NCBI GenBank assembly: GCA_018713335.1
Contig: DVOW01000043.1
Location: 26,210 to 90,209, forward strand
Origin: Candidatus Merdivicinus intestinigallinarum
Lineage (GTDB): Bacteria > Bacillota > Clostridia > Oscillospirales > Ruminococcaceae
Reading direction: 5' to 3'
Length of the DNA stretch: 64,000 nucleotides
A program made the position numbers and the translations under genes. A model generated the notes under the pieces. It made no database searches. It was not told the origin of the DNA and worked only from the letters and a program-made list of their open reading frames with translations. Numbering within the stretch: position 1 is the first letter of the stretch; each line of letters opens with the position of its first letter. Shown piece after piece: positions 44,285 through 52,141 of the stretch.

Positions 44285-45073
44285 ATGCAAGCAGAAATAC
44301 TTTACAGCGGGATTTTTGATTCCCACGCCCATTATAACGATGAACGCTTCGACGAGGACAGGGAGGCAGTGTTCGCTTCCCTGCCGGAGCAGGGCGTCTG
44401 CGGCATCATCAACTGCGGATGCAATGTGGAAACCTCCCGGATTTCCCTGGAATACGCGGAAAAATATCCCTTTGTGTACGCCGCCGCCGGGTACCACCCG
44501 GAACAGGCGGACGAATACACCGAGGAAGGAATTTCCGCCATCCGGGAGATACTGAAACACCCCAAAATGGTGGCGGTGGGCGAAATCGGCCTGGATTACT
44601 ACTGGCCGGAACCGGACCGGGACATCCAGAAAGCGGTGTTTGAAAAGCAGCTGGAACTGGCCAAGGAGCTGGATTTGCCGGTGATTATTCATTCCCGGGA
44701 CGCGGCGGAGGACACCATCGAAATCCTGAAAAAACATCCCGGCCTTCGGGGCGTCATCCACTGTTTTTCCGGTTCGGTGGAAACGGCGAAAATTTTTCTG
44801 AAAATGGGCTTTTACATTGGCTTTACCGGCGTTTTGACCTTCCAGAACAACCGGCGTTCTGTGGAGGCCTGCGAAGCTGTCCCCCTGGACAGGCTGCTTT
44901 TGGAAACGGACTGCCCGTATATGGCCCCTGTCCCCTGCCGGGGCAAGCGGTGCTGGTCGCCGATGATCGCCCACACGGCGGAACGGATGGCCCAAATCAA
45001 GGGGGTTCCTGTTCAGCAGATGATCGATACCGCCCGGGAAAACACCTGCCGGCTTTTTGAAATATCTTTCTAA
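44285..45073 (+). CDS. TatD-family metal-dependent hydrolase/DNase
   Basis: 262 residues. Metal ligands: FDSHAHYND (HxH), GEIGLDYYWP (Glu), PVIIHSRDA, HCFSGSVE and LLLETDCPYMAP (Asp). These are the TatD signatures; family members have 3'-5' exonuclease activity. The N-terminus has about eight extra residues before the HAH motif. The gene follows metG by 18 nt, a common Firmicutes pairing, and ends at a terminator. Confidence 0.92.
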   Translation: MQAEILYSGIFDSHAHYNDERFDEDREAVFASLPEQGVCGIINCGCNVETSRISLEYAEKYPFVYAAAGYHPEQADEYTEEGISAIREILKHPKMVAVGEIGLDYYWPEPDRDIQKAVFEKQLELAKELDLPVIIHSRDAAEDTIEILKKHPGLRGVIHCFSGSVETAKIFLKMGFYIGFTGVLTFQNNRRSVEACEAVPLDRLLLETDCPYMAPVPCRGKRCWSPMIAHTAERMAQIKGVPVQQMIDTARENTCRLFEISF

Positions 45074-45077
45074 AAGA

Positions 45078-45119
45078 AACCCTCTGGTTCCGCTTGGAAG
45101 CCAGAGGGTTTTGATTTTT
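45078..45119 (+). terminator. Terminator of metG-tatD
   Basis: AACCCTCTGG/CCAGAGGGTT perfect 10-bp stem, TTGATTTTTA tail. Confidence 0.85.
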
Positions 45120-45136
45120 ACTATTTCGTCCATGCA

Positions 45137-45166
45137 GTCATAACCTTCCCCATCCGCGCATACCAT
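45137..45166 (+). promoter_or_regulatory. Sigma-E-like sporulation promoter for spoIIID
   Basis: GTCATAAC (45137-45144), 14-nt spacer, CATACCAT (45159-45166). This matches the known sigma-E pattern GTCATATT-N13/14-CATACAAT at 6 of 8 and 7 of 8 positions. In Bacillus spoIIID is transcribed by sigma-E in the mother cell. No sigma-A type promoter was seen in the gap. Confidence 0.65.
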
Positions 45167-45197
45167 TTACCAAATACGCGGATGAGGAGCGAGGCTG

Positions 45198-45452
45198 ATG
45201 ACGGATCATATGGATGAACGCTGCATACAGTTTGCCAATTTCATTATCGAAAATCACGCGACCGTGCGGGCGACTGCCAAAAAATTCGATTACAGCAAAT
45301 CGACGGTACATAAGGACATCACCGAACGGCTGCGGCACACCAATCCCCAGCTTTACAACGAAGTGCGGAAAATTCTGGACATCAACAAGGAAGAACGCCA
45401 CATCCGGGGCGGCATGGCCACCAAACACAAATATGAGCTTCTCAACGGATGA
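45198..45452 (+). CDS. spoIIID: Sporulation transcriptional regulator SpoIIID
   Basis: 84 residues. The helix-turn-helix region ATVRATAKKFDYSKSTVHKD and the tail EERHIRGGMATKHKYE match the SpoIIID pattern (STVHKDxTERL, HxRGGxATxxKY). It is a mother-cell DNA-binding regulator acting after sigma-E. Its presence shows that the organism belongs to an endospore-forming lineage. The RBS is GAGGAGCGAGG. Confidence 0.95.
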   Translation: MTDHMDERCIQFANFIIENHATVRATAKKFDYSKSTVHKDITERLRHTNPQLYNEVRKILDINKEERHIRGGMATKHKYELLNG

Positions 45453-45463
45453 GCTATCCAGGT

Positions 45464-45499
45464 CGCCCGGCTATAAACCATGTAGCCGGGCGTTTTTTG
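45464..45499 (+). terminator. Terminator of spoIIID
   Basis: CGCCCGGCTA/TAGCCGGGCG stem, T6 tail. Confidence 0.9.
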
Positions 45500-45556
45500 C
45501 CCTAATACAATTGGCGTAAAAACAATATTTATTTATTGTAAATCGATAAAAACATA

Positions 45557-45585
45557 TTGACATTCTGCGTTTCCTGTGCTATGAT
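45557..45585 (+). promoter_or_regulatory. Promoter of the DUF2975/HTH cassette
   Basis: TTGACA (45557-45562), 17-nt spacer, TATGAT (45580-45585). Confidence 0.85.
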
Positions 45586-45610
45586 GGATTCAACAACAGG
45601 AGGTGTTAGA

Positions 45611-46090
45611 ATGAATCAAAAAACATTGGCAAACTGGCTGCAAAGCCTGATTGTAGTGGCGGCATTGTGCGGCGCGCTCCTTTATGGGATTGTTTTTCCC
45701 AGCGTGGGAGAACGAACCGTAGAAAAATTCCCGGAGCTTGCCGGATGGTTCTGGCCGTGGCTGCTGTTTCTGTGGGGGTCGGCAATCCCCTGCTATCTGG
45801 TGCTGTGGCATGGGTGGCGGCTCACCGGCTCCGTCCGGCGGGACGAATCCTTTACCCGGGAAAACGCCCGGCGGCTGGGGAAGATCTCCATCCTGGCGGC
45901 AGTGGATTCCGGCTACCTGTTTCTTGGGAACCTGGTATTCCTGCTCCTTTCCATGAGCCATCCCAGCGTATTTGCTGCACTGCTGCTCATTAGCTTCATC
46001 GGCATTGCCATAGCGGCGGCTGCGGCCCTCCTTTCCCATCTGGTTTACAAGGCGGCCCTGATGCGGGAAGATGCGGACCTGACGATATAG
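45611..46090 (+). CDS. DUF2975-like four-helix membrane protein
   Basis: 159 residues from ATG 45611 after AGGAGGTG. Four hydrophobic helices (about 10-30, 48-68, 100-120, 128-150) and a linker with RRDESFTRENARRLGKISIL, the block typical of DUF2975 proteins. These are regularly encoded beside a small Cro/CI-type regulator, as here. The function is unknown, probably an envelope or stress-response membrane protein. Confidence 0.78.
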   Translation: MNQKTLANWLQSLIVVAALCGALLYGIVFPSVGERTVEKFPELAGWFWPWLLFLWGSAIPCYLVLWHGWRLTGSVRRDESFTRENARRLGKISILAAVDSGYLFLGNLVFLLLSMSHPSVFAALLLISFIGIAIAAAAALLSHLVYKAALMREDADLTI

Positions 46091-46101
46091 GGGGGCTTAT
46101 C

Positions 46102-46317
46102 ATGATTATTGTACGTCTGGACGTCATGCTTGCCAAACGAAAAATGAGCGTCACGGAGCTTTCTCAGCGGGTGGGCATTACACTGGCCAATATTTCCATT
46201 CTGAAAAATGGCAAAGCCAAGGCGGTCAAGCTGGAAACCCTGGATAAAATCTGTAAAGCTCTTCAGTGCCAGCCGGGTGATCTCCTGGAATGGGAGGCGG
46301 ATGAGGATGAAGTATAA
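46102..46317 (+). CDS. Cro/CI-type HTH regulator (YozG-like)
   Basis: 71 residues. Helix-turn-helix MSVTELSQRVGITLANISIL followed by KLETLDKICKALQCQPGDLL and a Glu-rich tail. A DNA-binding domain without a sensor. Such YozG-like proteins accompany DUF2975 genes and may autoregulate the cassette. 11 nt after the membrane protein; its stop overlaps the next gene. Confidence 0.88.
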   Translation: MIIVRLDVMLAKRKMSVTELSQRVGITLANISILKNGKAKAVKLETLDKICKALQCQPGDLLEWEADEDEV

Positions 46318-46978
46318 AGCGAGCTGGTTCCCGGCGGTGTTCGCGGGGCTGGCGTGGATTGCCGCAATTTTGCTTTACGTTCTGCTTCTAATGGGGCTGC
46401 CGCGGCAGCCGTGGCTGTGGGGACTTAGCCTGTTTCTTCCTGCCCTTTTCCTCACAGCCACGGCGCTTCTTTCGGAACAGCATATTTTCCGCGCGCCCCT
46501 GACCATTTGCAGCACTGTCCTGGTTTCCATTGCCGGGATCATTGGCGCACTTTGCCTTCTGCTGTTTTTATGTATCGACGCAGCTGTTCATCCGGTTACT
46601 GACCCGAAGCAGTATGAACGGATTTTGGGCTTATGCGGGTATCCGGAACGGGAATCTGTCTCAGCCTTCCCGCCGGAAATCCCAAAGGGGGCTTCTGATG
46701 TCTGTTTTTCCTATCATTTTCCGTTCCTGCAAGCTGGCGAGGAACTTTCCCTTACTATGACGCTGCCGGAAGAGCAGGCGGACCGGCTGAAAGCGGAGGC
46801 GGAGACCCTGCCGGATTTTCCTTCCCCTGAATATCTCACCAAATTCGAGTTTGAGGATGCGGAGGACGGAAAGGTCTGGTATTCTTACTGCTACAAGCCC
46901 GGCGACTGGAACCACGGCGAGCTGGGAGCTGTGTTCTGGAAAGGGAACACCCTCTGCTATTATATGGAAGACTGGTAA
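46307..46978 (+). CDS. Three-helix membrane protein with C-terminal extracellular domain
   Basis: 223 residues from ATG 46307, which overlaps the regulator gene by 11 nt. Three hydrophobic segments (about 6-28, 34-50, 64-90), then a soluble part of about 130 residues containing KVWYSYCYKPGDWNHGELG. Not recognised. Coupled to the regulator, so likely part of the same response. Confidence 0.65.
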   Translation: MKYKASWFPAVFAGLAWIAAILLYVLLLMGLPRQPWLWGLSLFLPALFLTATALLSEQHIFRAPLTICSTVLVSIAGIIGALCLLLFLCIDAAVHPVTDPKQYERILGLCGYPERESVSAFPPEIPKGASDVCFSYHFPFLQAGEELSLTMTLPEEQADRLKAEAETLPDFPSPEYLTKFEFEDAEDGKVWYSYCYKPGDWNHGELGAVFWKGNTLCYYMEDW

Positions 46979-46986
46979 ACGAAAGG

Positions 46987-47020
46987 AGGCCGCCCGGCTT
47001 GCAAACAGGCGGCCTTTTTA
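46987..47020. terminator. Bidirectional terminator
   Basis: AGGCCGCC/GGCGGCCT stem with TTTTT after it, between converging genes. Confidence 0.8.
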
Positions 47021-47048
47021 AGGCAAAAAAACTGGCTTTTGGGATCAT

Positions 47049-47660
47049 TCAGCGGAACCGCCGGATGATCTCCCCTACCGCCGCTTCCAGGCCGGCAGTA
47101 ATGGTTTCCAATGCCATGGAAGGGGTGTGGCTGCGGTGGATCACCTGTTCCGGCAGGAATGGGACGTGGATAAAGCCGCCCTGCCGGCCGGGATGAGAAA
47201 GGGCGCTGTCCTCCAAAACCCGGTACAGCAAATGGTTGCAGACGAAGGTTCCCGCCGTGTAGGAAAGCTCGGCGGGAACGCCCGCCTGCTGGATCGCGGA
47301 AACCACGGATTTTACCGGGATCGTGGCAAAGTAGGCCGGCGCGCCCTTTGAAGAAATAGGCTGGTCCACCGGCTGGTTCCCTCGGTTATCCGGGATAGAA
47401 GCGTCGTCCAGATTAATGGCCACCCGTTCCACGGACAAGCCGTACCTGCCCCCGGCCTGGCCCACGCAGAGGATGGCGTCGGCGGAAATCTCCTCCGCTT
47501 TTTTCAAAACCAGACGTTCCGCTTCCCCAAACACCGTGGGAACCAGAAGGCGGGTCAGGTGCGCGCCGTCCCAGTCTTCCCGGACACGGCTGACGGCCTG
47601 CCAGGAAGGGTTCGTACTGGCCCCGCCGAAGGGATCGAAAGCGGTCAATAAAATTTCCAT
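47049..47660 (-). CDS. pcp: Pyroglutamyl-peptidase I
   Basis: 203 residues. Cysteine peptidase that removes N-terminal pyroglutamate. The catalytic triad is seen as Glu in GRYGLSVERVA, Cys in AGTFVCNHLLY, and His in GGFIHVPFLP. The N-terminus ILLTAFDPFGGASTNPSW is also characteristic. No signal peptide, cytoplasmic. One base after mnmM, so co-transcribed. Confidence 0.95.
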   Translation of the reverse strand: MEILLTAFDPFGGASTNPSWQAVSRVREDWDGAHLTRLLVPTVFGEAERLVLKKAEEISADAILCVGQAGGRYGLSVERVAINLDDASIPDNRGNQPVDQPISSKGAPAYFATIPVKSVVSAIQQAGVPAELSYTAGTFVCNHLLYRVLEDSALSHPGRQGGFIHVPFLPEQVIHRSHTPSMALETITAGLEAAVGEIIRRFR

Positions 47661-47661
47661 G

Positions 47662-48234
47662 TTACGCCTCCTTGAGAATCATCACCGGAATGGGCGGGCA
47701 GTTGGGCCGGTTGAAAAATTCCAGCTTCAAAACGGTATAGGTTTTGCTGTCGATGGTCTGCAAATACTCCATCAGGGCGTTTTTTTCGTCAAAGCCGCTG
47801 TCCCCGCCGTAATAAATGCATAAACTCATGATCCCGCCGGGCTTTAGCAGCCGCAAACCCTGCTCAATGGCCGGGATGCTGGTTTGGGCATGGGTGCAGA
47901 TGCTGTGGTCCCCTTTGGGCAGATAGCCGAAATTGAAGGTGATGCAGTCCACCGTCCCCTCCTGGGCGTACTGTTCCATATGGTGGTGGCTGTCCAGGTG
48001 CAGCTCCGCTATGGAGGAAAGCCCTTCCTTTTCCAGGAGCTCTCTCGTGCTGTCAATGGCCTCCTGCTGGATATCAAAGGCCAGCACCTTGCCTGCAGGG
48101 CCGATGAGCCGGCAGAGAAAGGCTGTATCATATCCCCGTCCGGCGGTGGCGTCGATGCAGAAACCGCCGGGGGTCAAGTGTTCCTCAATAAATCGGTGGG
48201 CAATGGCCAAAGTATTCAACGCGGACAATTCCAA
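47662..48234 (-). CDS. mnmM: tRNA wobble-uridine methyltransferase MnmM-like (YtqB family)
   Basis: 190 residues. Class I methyltransferase with SAM loop CIDATAGRGYDTAFL, acidic LAFDIQ, and the family-typical TFNFGYLPKGDHS and NRPNCPPIPVMI. The YtqB family was shown to be MnmM, which makes mnm5s2U from nm5s2U at tRNA position 34. The usual family ending is close to this one. First gene of a two-gene unit with pcp. Confidence 0.85.
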   Translation of the reverse strand: MELSALNTLAIAHRFIEEHLTPGGFCIDATAGRGYDTAFLCRLIGPAGKVLAFDIQQEAIDSTRELLEKEGLSSIAELHLDSHHHMEQYAQEGTVDCITFNFGYLPKGDHSICTHAQTSIPAIEQGLRLLKPGGIMSLCIYYGGDSGFDEKNALMEYLQTIDSKTYTVLKLEFFNRPNCPPIPVMILKEA

Positions 48235-48257
48235 TCCCCCTTCTTCAGTCTTCCTAT

Positions 48258-48286
48258 ATTATACAACGAAAAAAAATCCTTGGCAA
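48258..48286 (-). promoter_or_regulatory. Promoter of mnmM-pcp
   Basis: Minus strand TTGCCA (48286-48281), 17-nt spacer, TATAAT (48263-48258). Confidence 0.85.
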
Positions 48287-48309
48287 GCAGTTAAAAATGA
48301 CAATTTCTC

Positions 48310-48338
48310 TTGAAAAGCGCAGCAATTTTGTTTATAAT
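48310..48338 (+). promoter_or_regulatory. Promoter of the mutarotase-like gene
   Basis: TTGAAA (48310-48315), 17-nt spacer, TATAAT (48333-48338). Divergent from the mnmM promoter. Confidence 0.85.
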
Positions 48339-48373
48339 AAAAGTAAATCGACAGAAAGAAGGGTGCATTTATT

Positions 48374-49240
48374 ATGATTTATTCCTTAAAATCGGACAAG
48401 CTGGAAATCAAGGTCAGCACACTGGGCGCGGAACTGCAAAGCATCAAGGGCGCTGACGGCTTTGAATACCTGTGGCAGGGCGACCCCCAATACTGGGATG
48501 GACGCTCCCCCATCCTGTTCCCCATCGTTGGGGGCCTTCCCGGCGGGAAATATTCCTGGAAAGGCGTGACCTATGAAATGGGTTCCCACGGCTTTGCCCG
48601 GAAAAGTGAATTTGAACTGGCCAAACAGACGGAGGATACCCTGGAACTGAAGCTCTCTGACAGTGAGGAAACCCGCAAACAGTACCCCTTTGCCTTCGAT
48701 TTCTATGTGATCTACACTGTCCGGGGCAACACAGTCAGCGAGGGCTTCCGGGTCGTCAATAAAAACGCGGAAACCATGCCCTTTTCTGTTGGCGGCCATC
48801 CGGCCTTCAACTGCCCCATGGACGAGGGGAAGGACTACAGCGACTACACCATCACCTTTGAAAAGGCGGAAACCGCTGTCCGCTACATCAAAGCGGATAA
48901 GGCCCTGACCGGCGAAACCCTTCCCTTTTTGGAAAATGAATCCAAAAAGCAGCTGTCCCACGAGTGGTTCAAACGGGATGCGGTTATTTTGAAAGGGATC
49001 CAGTCCCATTGGGCGGAGCTGTCCGCAGGCGGCCGCAGCGTCCGGGTGGATTTTGCCGGGTTCCCGGACTTCGGTATCTGGTCCTGCGTAAACGACGGGC
49101 CTTACGTCTGCCTGGAGCCCTGGTACGGCATCGACTCCTTCCACACCGATTCCGGAAAACTGGAAGAAAAATACGGTATCCAGTTCCTGCCCGCCGGGGA
49201 AACCTTTGAAGCGGCCTTTACCATGACCTTGAAGGCATAA
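48374..49240 (+). CDS. Aldose 1-epimerase-family protein (LacX-like)
   Basis: 288 residues. Galactose-mutarotase-like beta sandwich. Typical blocks are LGAELQSIKGADGFEYLWQG, SPILFPIVGGLPGGKYSW, VGGHPAFNCPM (His) and VCLEPWYGIDSF (Glu, the catalytic base). It interconverts sugar anomers. The LacX-like subgroup often has undefined sugars. Followed by a tiny coupled membrane-protein gene. Confidence 0.9.
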   Translation: MIYSLKSDKLEIKVSTLGAELQSIKGADGFEYLWQGDPQYWDGRSPILFPIVGGLPGGKYSWKGVTYEMGSHGFARKSEFELAKQTEDTLELKLSDSEETRKQYPFAFDFYVIYTVRGNTVSEGFRVVNKNAETMPFSVGGHPAFNCPMDEGKDYSDYTITFEKAETAVRYIKADKALTGETLPFLENESKKQLSHEWFKRDAVILKGIQSHWAELSAGGRSVRVDFAGFPDFGIWSCVNDGPYVCLEPWYGIDSFHTDSGKLEEKYGIQFLPAGETFEAAFTMTLKA

Positions 49241-49252
49241 GAGGGCGGACTC

Positions 49253-49390
49253 TTGTACAAAATGGAATGGACCGCAGAAAAAGCGAAAGAATACCTGAGA
49301 TCCCACGCCCTGGATATCATCGTGATAGGCTGCAGCGCCATCATTGGCGCGGCCCTGGGATATCATTGCTGGCTGATCGATTTGATTTGA
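49253..49390 (+). CDS. Tiny single-helix membrane protein (45 aa, TTG start)
   Basis: 45 residues from TTG 49253 with AGAGGG 7 nt upstream; an ATG three codons later gives 42. A charged N-terminal part (MEWTAEKAKEYLRSHA) is followed by one hydrophobic helix (LDIIVIGCSAIIGAALGYHC). It lies 12 nt after the mutarotase-like gene and before its terminator. Too short to classify; coding status is inferred from position, RBS and helix. Confidence 0.55.
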   Translation: MYKMEWTAEKAKEYLRSHALDIIVIGCSAIIGAALGYHCWLIDLI

Positions 49391-49402
49391 AACCAAGATA
49401 TA

Positions 49403-49441
49403 AAAACCCCGCCGGGATCAATCGGTTCCGGCGGGGGTTTT
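49403..49441 (+). terminator. Terminator of the mutarotase transcript
   Basis: AAAACCCCGCCGG/CCGGCGGGGGTTTT stem with T run. Confidence 0.85.
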
Positions 49442-49517
49442 GCTGAAAAAGGACGAGTCGTATGGCCGGCTGTGTAAAGGTTCCTGATTTGCAGGCGCAA
49501 ATGTACCGTGGTAAAAA

Positions 49518-49745
49518 TTTAGAAGATTCTAAAATGTGATTTTACTTCGTAAAATCACATCGCGGGGACATCCGCGGGCGGGTCTGCACGCCATGAACTT
49601 ATAGTTCATGGCTCCGCTTTTTGTTTAAGAGTTCGCGCCCGAGGCGCGAAGGGATTGGATTTCGCCCGTTGCAACGAGCGAGGAGGGACTCCGTCCCCTC
49701 CACCCCTGCAAGCTTTTAAAAAAGCTTGACCAAAATTTTTCTTGT
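49518..49745. repeat. Multi-hairpin intergenic element, copy C
   Basis: Longest copy. ATGTGATTTTAC/GTAAAATCACAT (49534-49560), CGCGGGGACATCCGCGG as in copy B, then CCATGAACT/AGTTCATGG (49591-49611) in place of the GCGAGCC hairpin, TTCGCGCC/GGCGCGAA (49632-49650), a bulged TCGC-CGTT/AACG-GCGA stem, GAGGGAC/GTCCCCTC, and CAAGCTTTT/AAAAGCTTG (49709-49728) followed by ACCAAAATTTTT. No gene inside. Confidence 0.75.
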
Positions 49746-49778
49746 CTACATTTTTTATATGAAAGAGTTTTTGACAAA

Positions 49779-49812
49779 AAACCCGCCGGAACCGTATTGG
49801 CTCGGGCGGGTT
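49779..49812 (-). terminator. Terminator of the 156-aa membrane protein gene
   Basis: AACCCGCC/GGCGGGTT-type stem followed on the minus strand by T6. Confidence 0.75.
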
Positions 49813-49815
49813 CTT

Positions 49816-50286
49816 TTATTTTTCCATCTTCATTTTCTGCTTTTCCATGAAAAATCCGCCGATAAAGGGCAGGAGCATGAGGATCAGTCCCACAATCTGG
49901 ATGGCGGTGTTGGAAATCTGGGTCACGCCGTCCACCTGGGCGCTGAAAGGCATCAAAATCCGGGTATTCAAAAGCATCAGCGGGGAGGAGAAATACTGGG
50001 ACAGCTGCTGGAGCCAGTTGATTTTTTCCGCAGCCAGGTATTCCTGCCAAAGATAGACCGCCAGGGAGAGAAACCCAATGCTGTTGCCGGCCAAAACCGC
50101 CAGGACCGGGTTTTTCATCCGCCGGGCGAACCGCTTCCCAACCCAGAACCAGCCGAACAGCACCACCGCCGGCATCAGGTAATACACAAGTCCAAAGGCC
50201 GCGCCGCCGTACATGGCGCACAGGTTGAAAAGCCAGCCAAACAAGGTGGGGAGAAACACATAAAGCACACATTCCAAGATTCCCAT
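49816..50286 (-). CDS. Four-helix membrane protein, unknown
   Basis: 156 residues. Hydrophobic helices at about 3-24, 32-52, 60-80 and 125-148, with a soluble loop (about 85-120) and a Met/Lys-rich tail (MEKQKMKMEK). No motif recognised. It lies downstream of the VanS-like kinase on the same strand with 54 nt between, so it might be part of that transcript. Confidence 0.65.
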   Translation of the reverse strand: MGILECVLYVFLPTLFGWLFNLCAMYGGAAFGLVYYLMPAVVLFGWFWVGKRFARRMKNPVLAVLAGNSIGFLSLAVYLWQEYLAAEKINWLQQLSQYFSSPLMLLNTRILMPFSAQVDGVTQISNTAIQIVGLILMLLPFIGGFFMEKQKMKMEK

Positions 50287-50340
50287 AAAATGCTCCTTCC
50301 AAAATTCCTGCTTTTCAGTATACCATATTTTTGGAAAAAA

Positions 50341-51453
50341 TCAAGCGGACTTGGGGTGAAGGGGGAGCTTTACACAGAATCTTGTAATTTCTTCGGAGCT
50401 GGTGACCCAGATTTTCCCGCCGTGCAGCTCCACCAGCTCCCGGGCGATGGCGAGGCCCAGCCCGGCCCCGCCGGTATGGCTGGAACGGGATTCGTCCAGG
50501 CGGTAGAACTTTTGGAAAATCATCTTCTGCTTCTGTTCCGGAATGACAGGGCCGCGGTTTTCAAAGCCCAGCACCACGTCCTCCCCGGATTTTTTCATCC
50601 GCACCGTGATTTGGGTGTGGGGGTAACTGTAAGCCGCCGCGTTCCGCAGCAGGTTTCCGAACACCCGGGCCAGCTTATCCGGGTCGGCGCAGATGGACAC
50701 CTGGTCCTCCGGGAAAAACTGGGCGGACAGCGATTTTTCCGCCAGCACCGGGTAAAATTCCTCCATTAACTGCTGGAGCATGACGTTTAAATCAAAGGTC
50801 TGGGGTTCCAGCTGAATATTCTGCAAGCTGAACCGGGTAATGTCGAAAAATTCGTTGATTAAATCTTCCAGCCGTCTTGCCTTGTCCAAGGCGATGCCCT
50901 GGTACTTCAGCCGCAGCTCCTCGGAAATCTGGGGCTCGTCCCGCAGAAGGGTCAAGTAGCCGATGACTGAGGTCAACGGGGTTTTCAGGTCGTGGGCCAA
51001 ATAGACCACCAAATCGTTTTTCCGCTGTTCCGCTTCCCGGGCCAGACGTTCATTCCGAAGGTTCTCGTTGCGGATGGCGTTTAATTTGTTCTCCGCGTCG
51101 GCAAATTCCGGCGGCAGGGATAATAAGGCGTCCCCTTTTTTGAAGACGGTGTCGATGGATTCCAGAATCATCCGCAGGCTCTGCTCCGCTTTGATTTTGG
51201 CTTGTTTTTCCGACAGATGGACGATGGCCAGGGCACAGACCAAAATGATGAGCAGCACCGGGATAAACAGCAGGAAAAAGAAGGTGACCTTGTCCCACAC
51301 CATGGTATAGACCAGATAATCAAAAAAATTCATGGAAAAATCCACAATGGCCCCTCGGGAAAGTTCGTCTGCCACCACAAGGAGCAAAATCATGGCCGCG
51401 GCCGCGATCCCGGCTATTTGCAGGACCAGCTTCCCTATACGCTTCTTATTCAA
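50341..51453 (-). CDS. Sensor histidine kinase, VanS-like
   Basis: 370 residues. Two transmembrane helices (about 8-27 and 57-79) enclose a short extracellular loop. A HAMP-like linker is followed by the H-box YLAHDLKTPLTSVIGY, N-box LARVFGNLLRNAAAYSY, and G-boxes in GGAGLGLAIARELVELHGG. The sequence is close to VanS-type kinases of the vanG/vanC kind. It overlaps the regulator gene by 8 nt. The signal is unknown. Confidence 0.9.
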   Translation of the reverse strand: MNKKRIGKLVLQIAGIAAAAMILLLVVADELSRGAIVDFSMNFFDYLVYTMVWDKVTFFFLLFIPVLLIILVCALAIVHLSEKQAKIKAEQSLRMILESIDTVFKKGDALLSLPPEFADAENKLNAIRNENLRNERLAREAEQRKNDLVVYLAHDLKTPLTSVIGYLTLLRDEPQISEELRLKYQGIALDKARRLEDLINEFFDITRFSLQNIQLEPQTFDLNVMLQQLMEEFYPVLAEKSLSAQFFPEDQVSICADPDKLARVFGNLLRNAAAYSYPHTQITVRMKKSGEDVVLGFENRGPVIPEQKQKMIFQKFYRLDESRSSHTGGAGLGLAIARELVELHGGKIWVTSSEEITRFCVKLPLHPKSA

Positions 51454-52141
51454 TTTTATACCCCACTCCCCACACGGTTTTGATAAAGCGGGGATTGCGG
51501 AAGGGCTCCCCCATTTTTTCCCGCAGGTGCCGGATGTGCACCATCACCGTGTTGTTGCTGTTTAAGTACTTCTCCCCCCAGACCTTCTCAAAAAGCTGTT
51601 CCGAGCTGATGACCCGGCCCCGGTTTTCACACAAAAGCCAGAGGATATCGAATTCCGTGGGGGTTAGCTCTAAGGTACGCTCGTCCAGGGTGCATTCGTG
51701 GGTTTTCCGGTTGATGATCAGGCCGGAAAAGTCGATCACATCCCGGTTGTCCTGCTGGCTCTCCTGGTTATAATGGGTATAGCGCCGCAGCTGGGCCTTG
51801 ACCCGGGCCACCAGCTCCAGGGGATTGAAGGGCTTGGTGACATAATCGTCCGCACCCAGGGAGAGGCCGTTGATTTTGTCCATCCCCTCCACCTTGGCCG
51901 TCAGCATAATCACCGGGAAATTATATTTCTCCCGGATTTTCTGGCAGAGGGCAAAGCCGTCTAAGCCCGGCATCATCACATCCAGAATGGCCAGGTCCGG
52001 CGGGGTTTCCTGAATATCCTGCCAGGCGGCGAGGCCGTCGTGGAATTTTCGGATGTCATAGCCCTCGTTTTTTAAATAAAGCTCCACCAGGTCGGCGATT
52101 TCCTTTTCATCATCCGCGACTAGAATCGTCATTGGTTCCAT
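51446..52141 (-). CDS. OmpR-family response regulator, VanR-like
   Basis: 231 residues. Receiver domain with acidic pocket (VADDEKEIADL), phospho-acceptor Asp in LAILDVMMPGLDG and Lys in DDYVTKPFNP. The winged-helix C-terminus carries LTPTEFDILWLLCENRGRVI and NTVMVHIRHLREKMGE. Similar to VanR. Partner of the kinase that follows; its start lies 32 nt inside the VanY-like gene, so the three genes form one unit. Confidence 0.92.
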   Translation of the reverse strand: MEPMTILVADDEKEIADLVELYLKNEGYDIRKFHDGLAAWQDIQETPPDLAILDVMMPGLDGFALCQKIREKYNFPVIMLTAKVEGMDKINGLSLGADDYVTKPFNPLELVARVKAQLRRYTHYNQESQQDNRDVIDFSGLIINRKTHECTLDERTLELTPTEFDILWLLCENRGRVISSEQLFEKVWGEKYLNSNNTVMVHIRHLREKMGEPFRNPRFIKTVWGVGYKIE

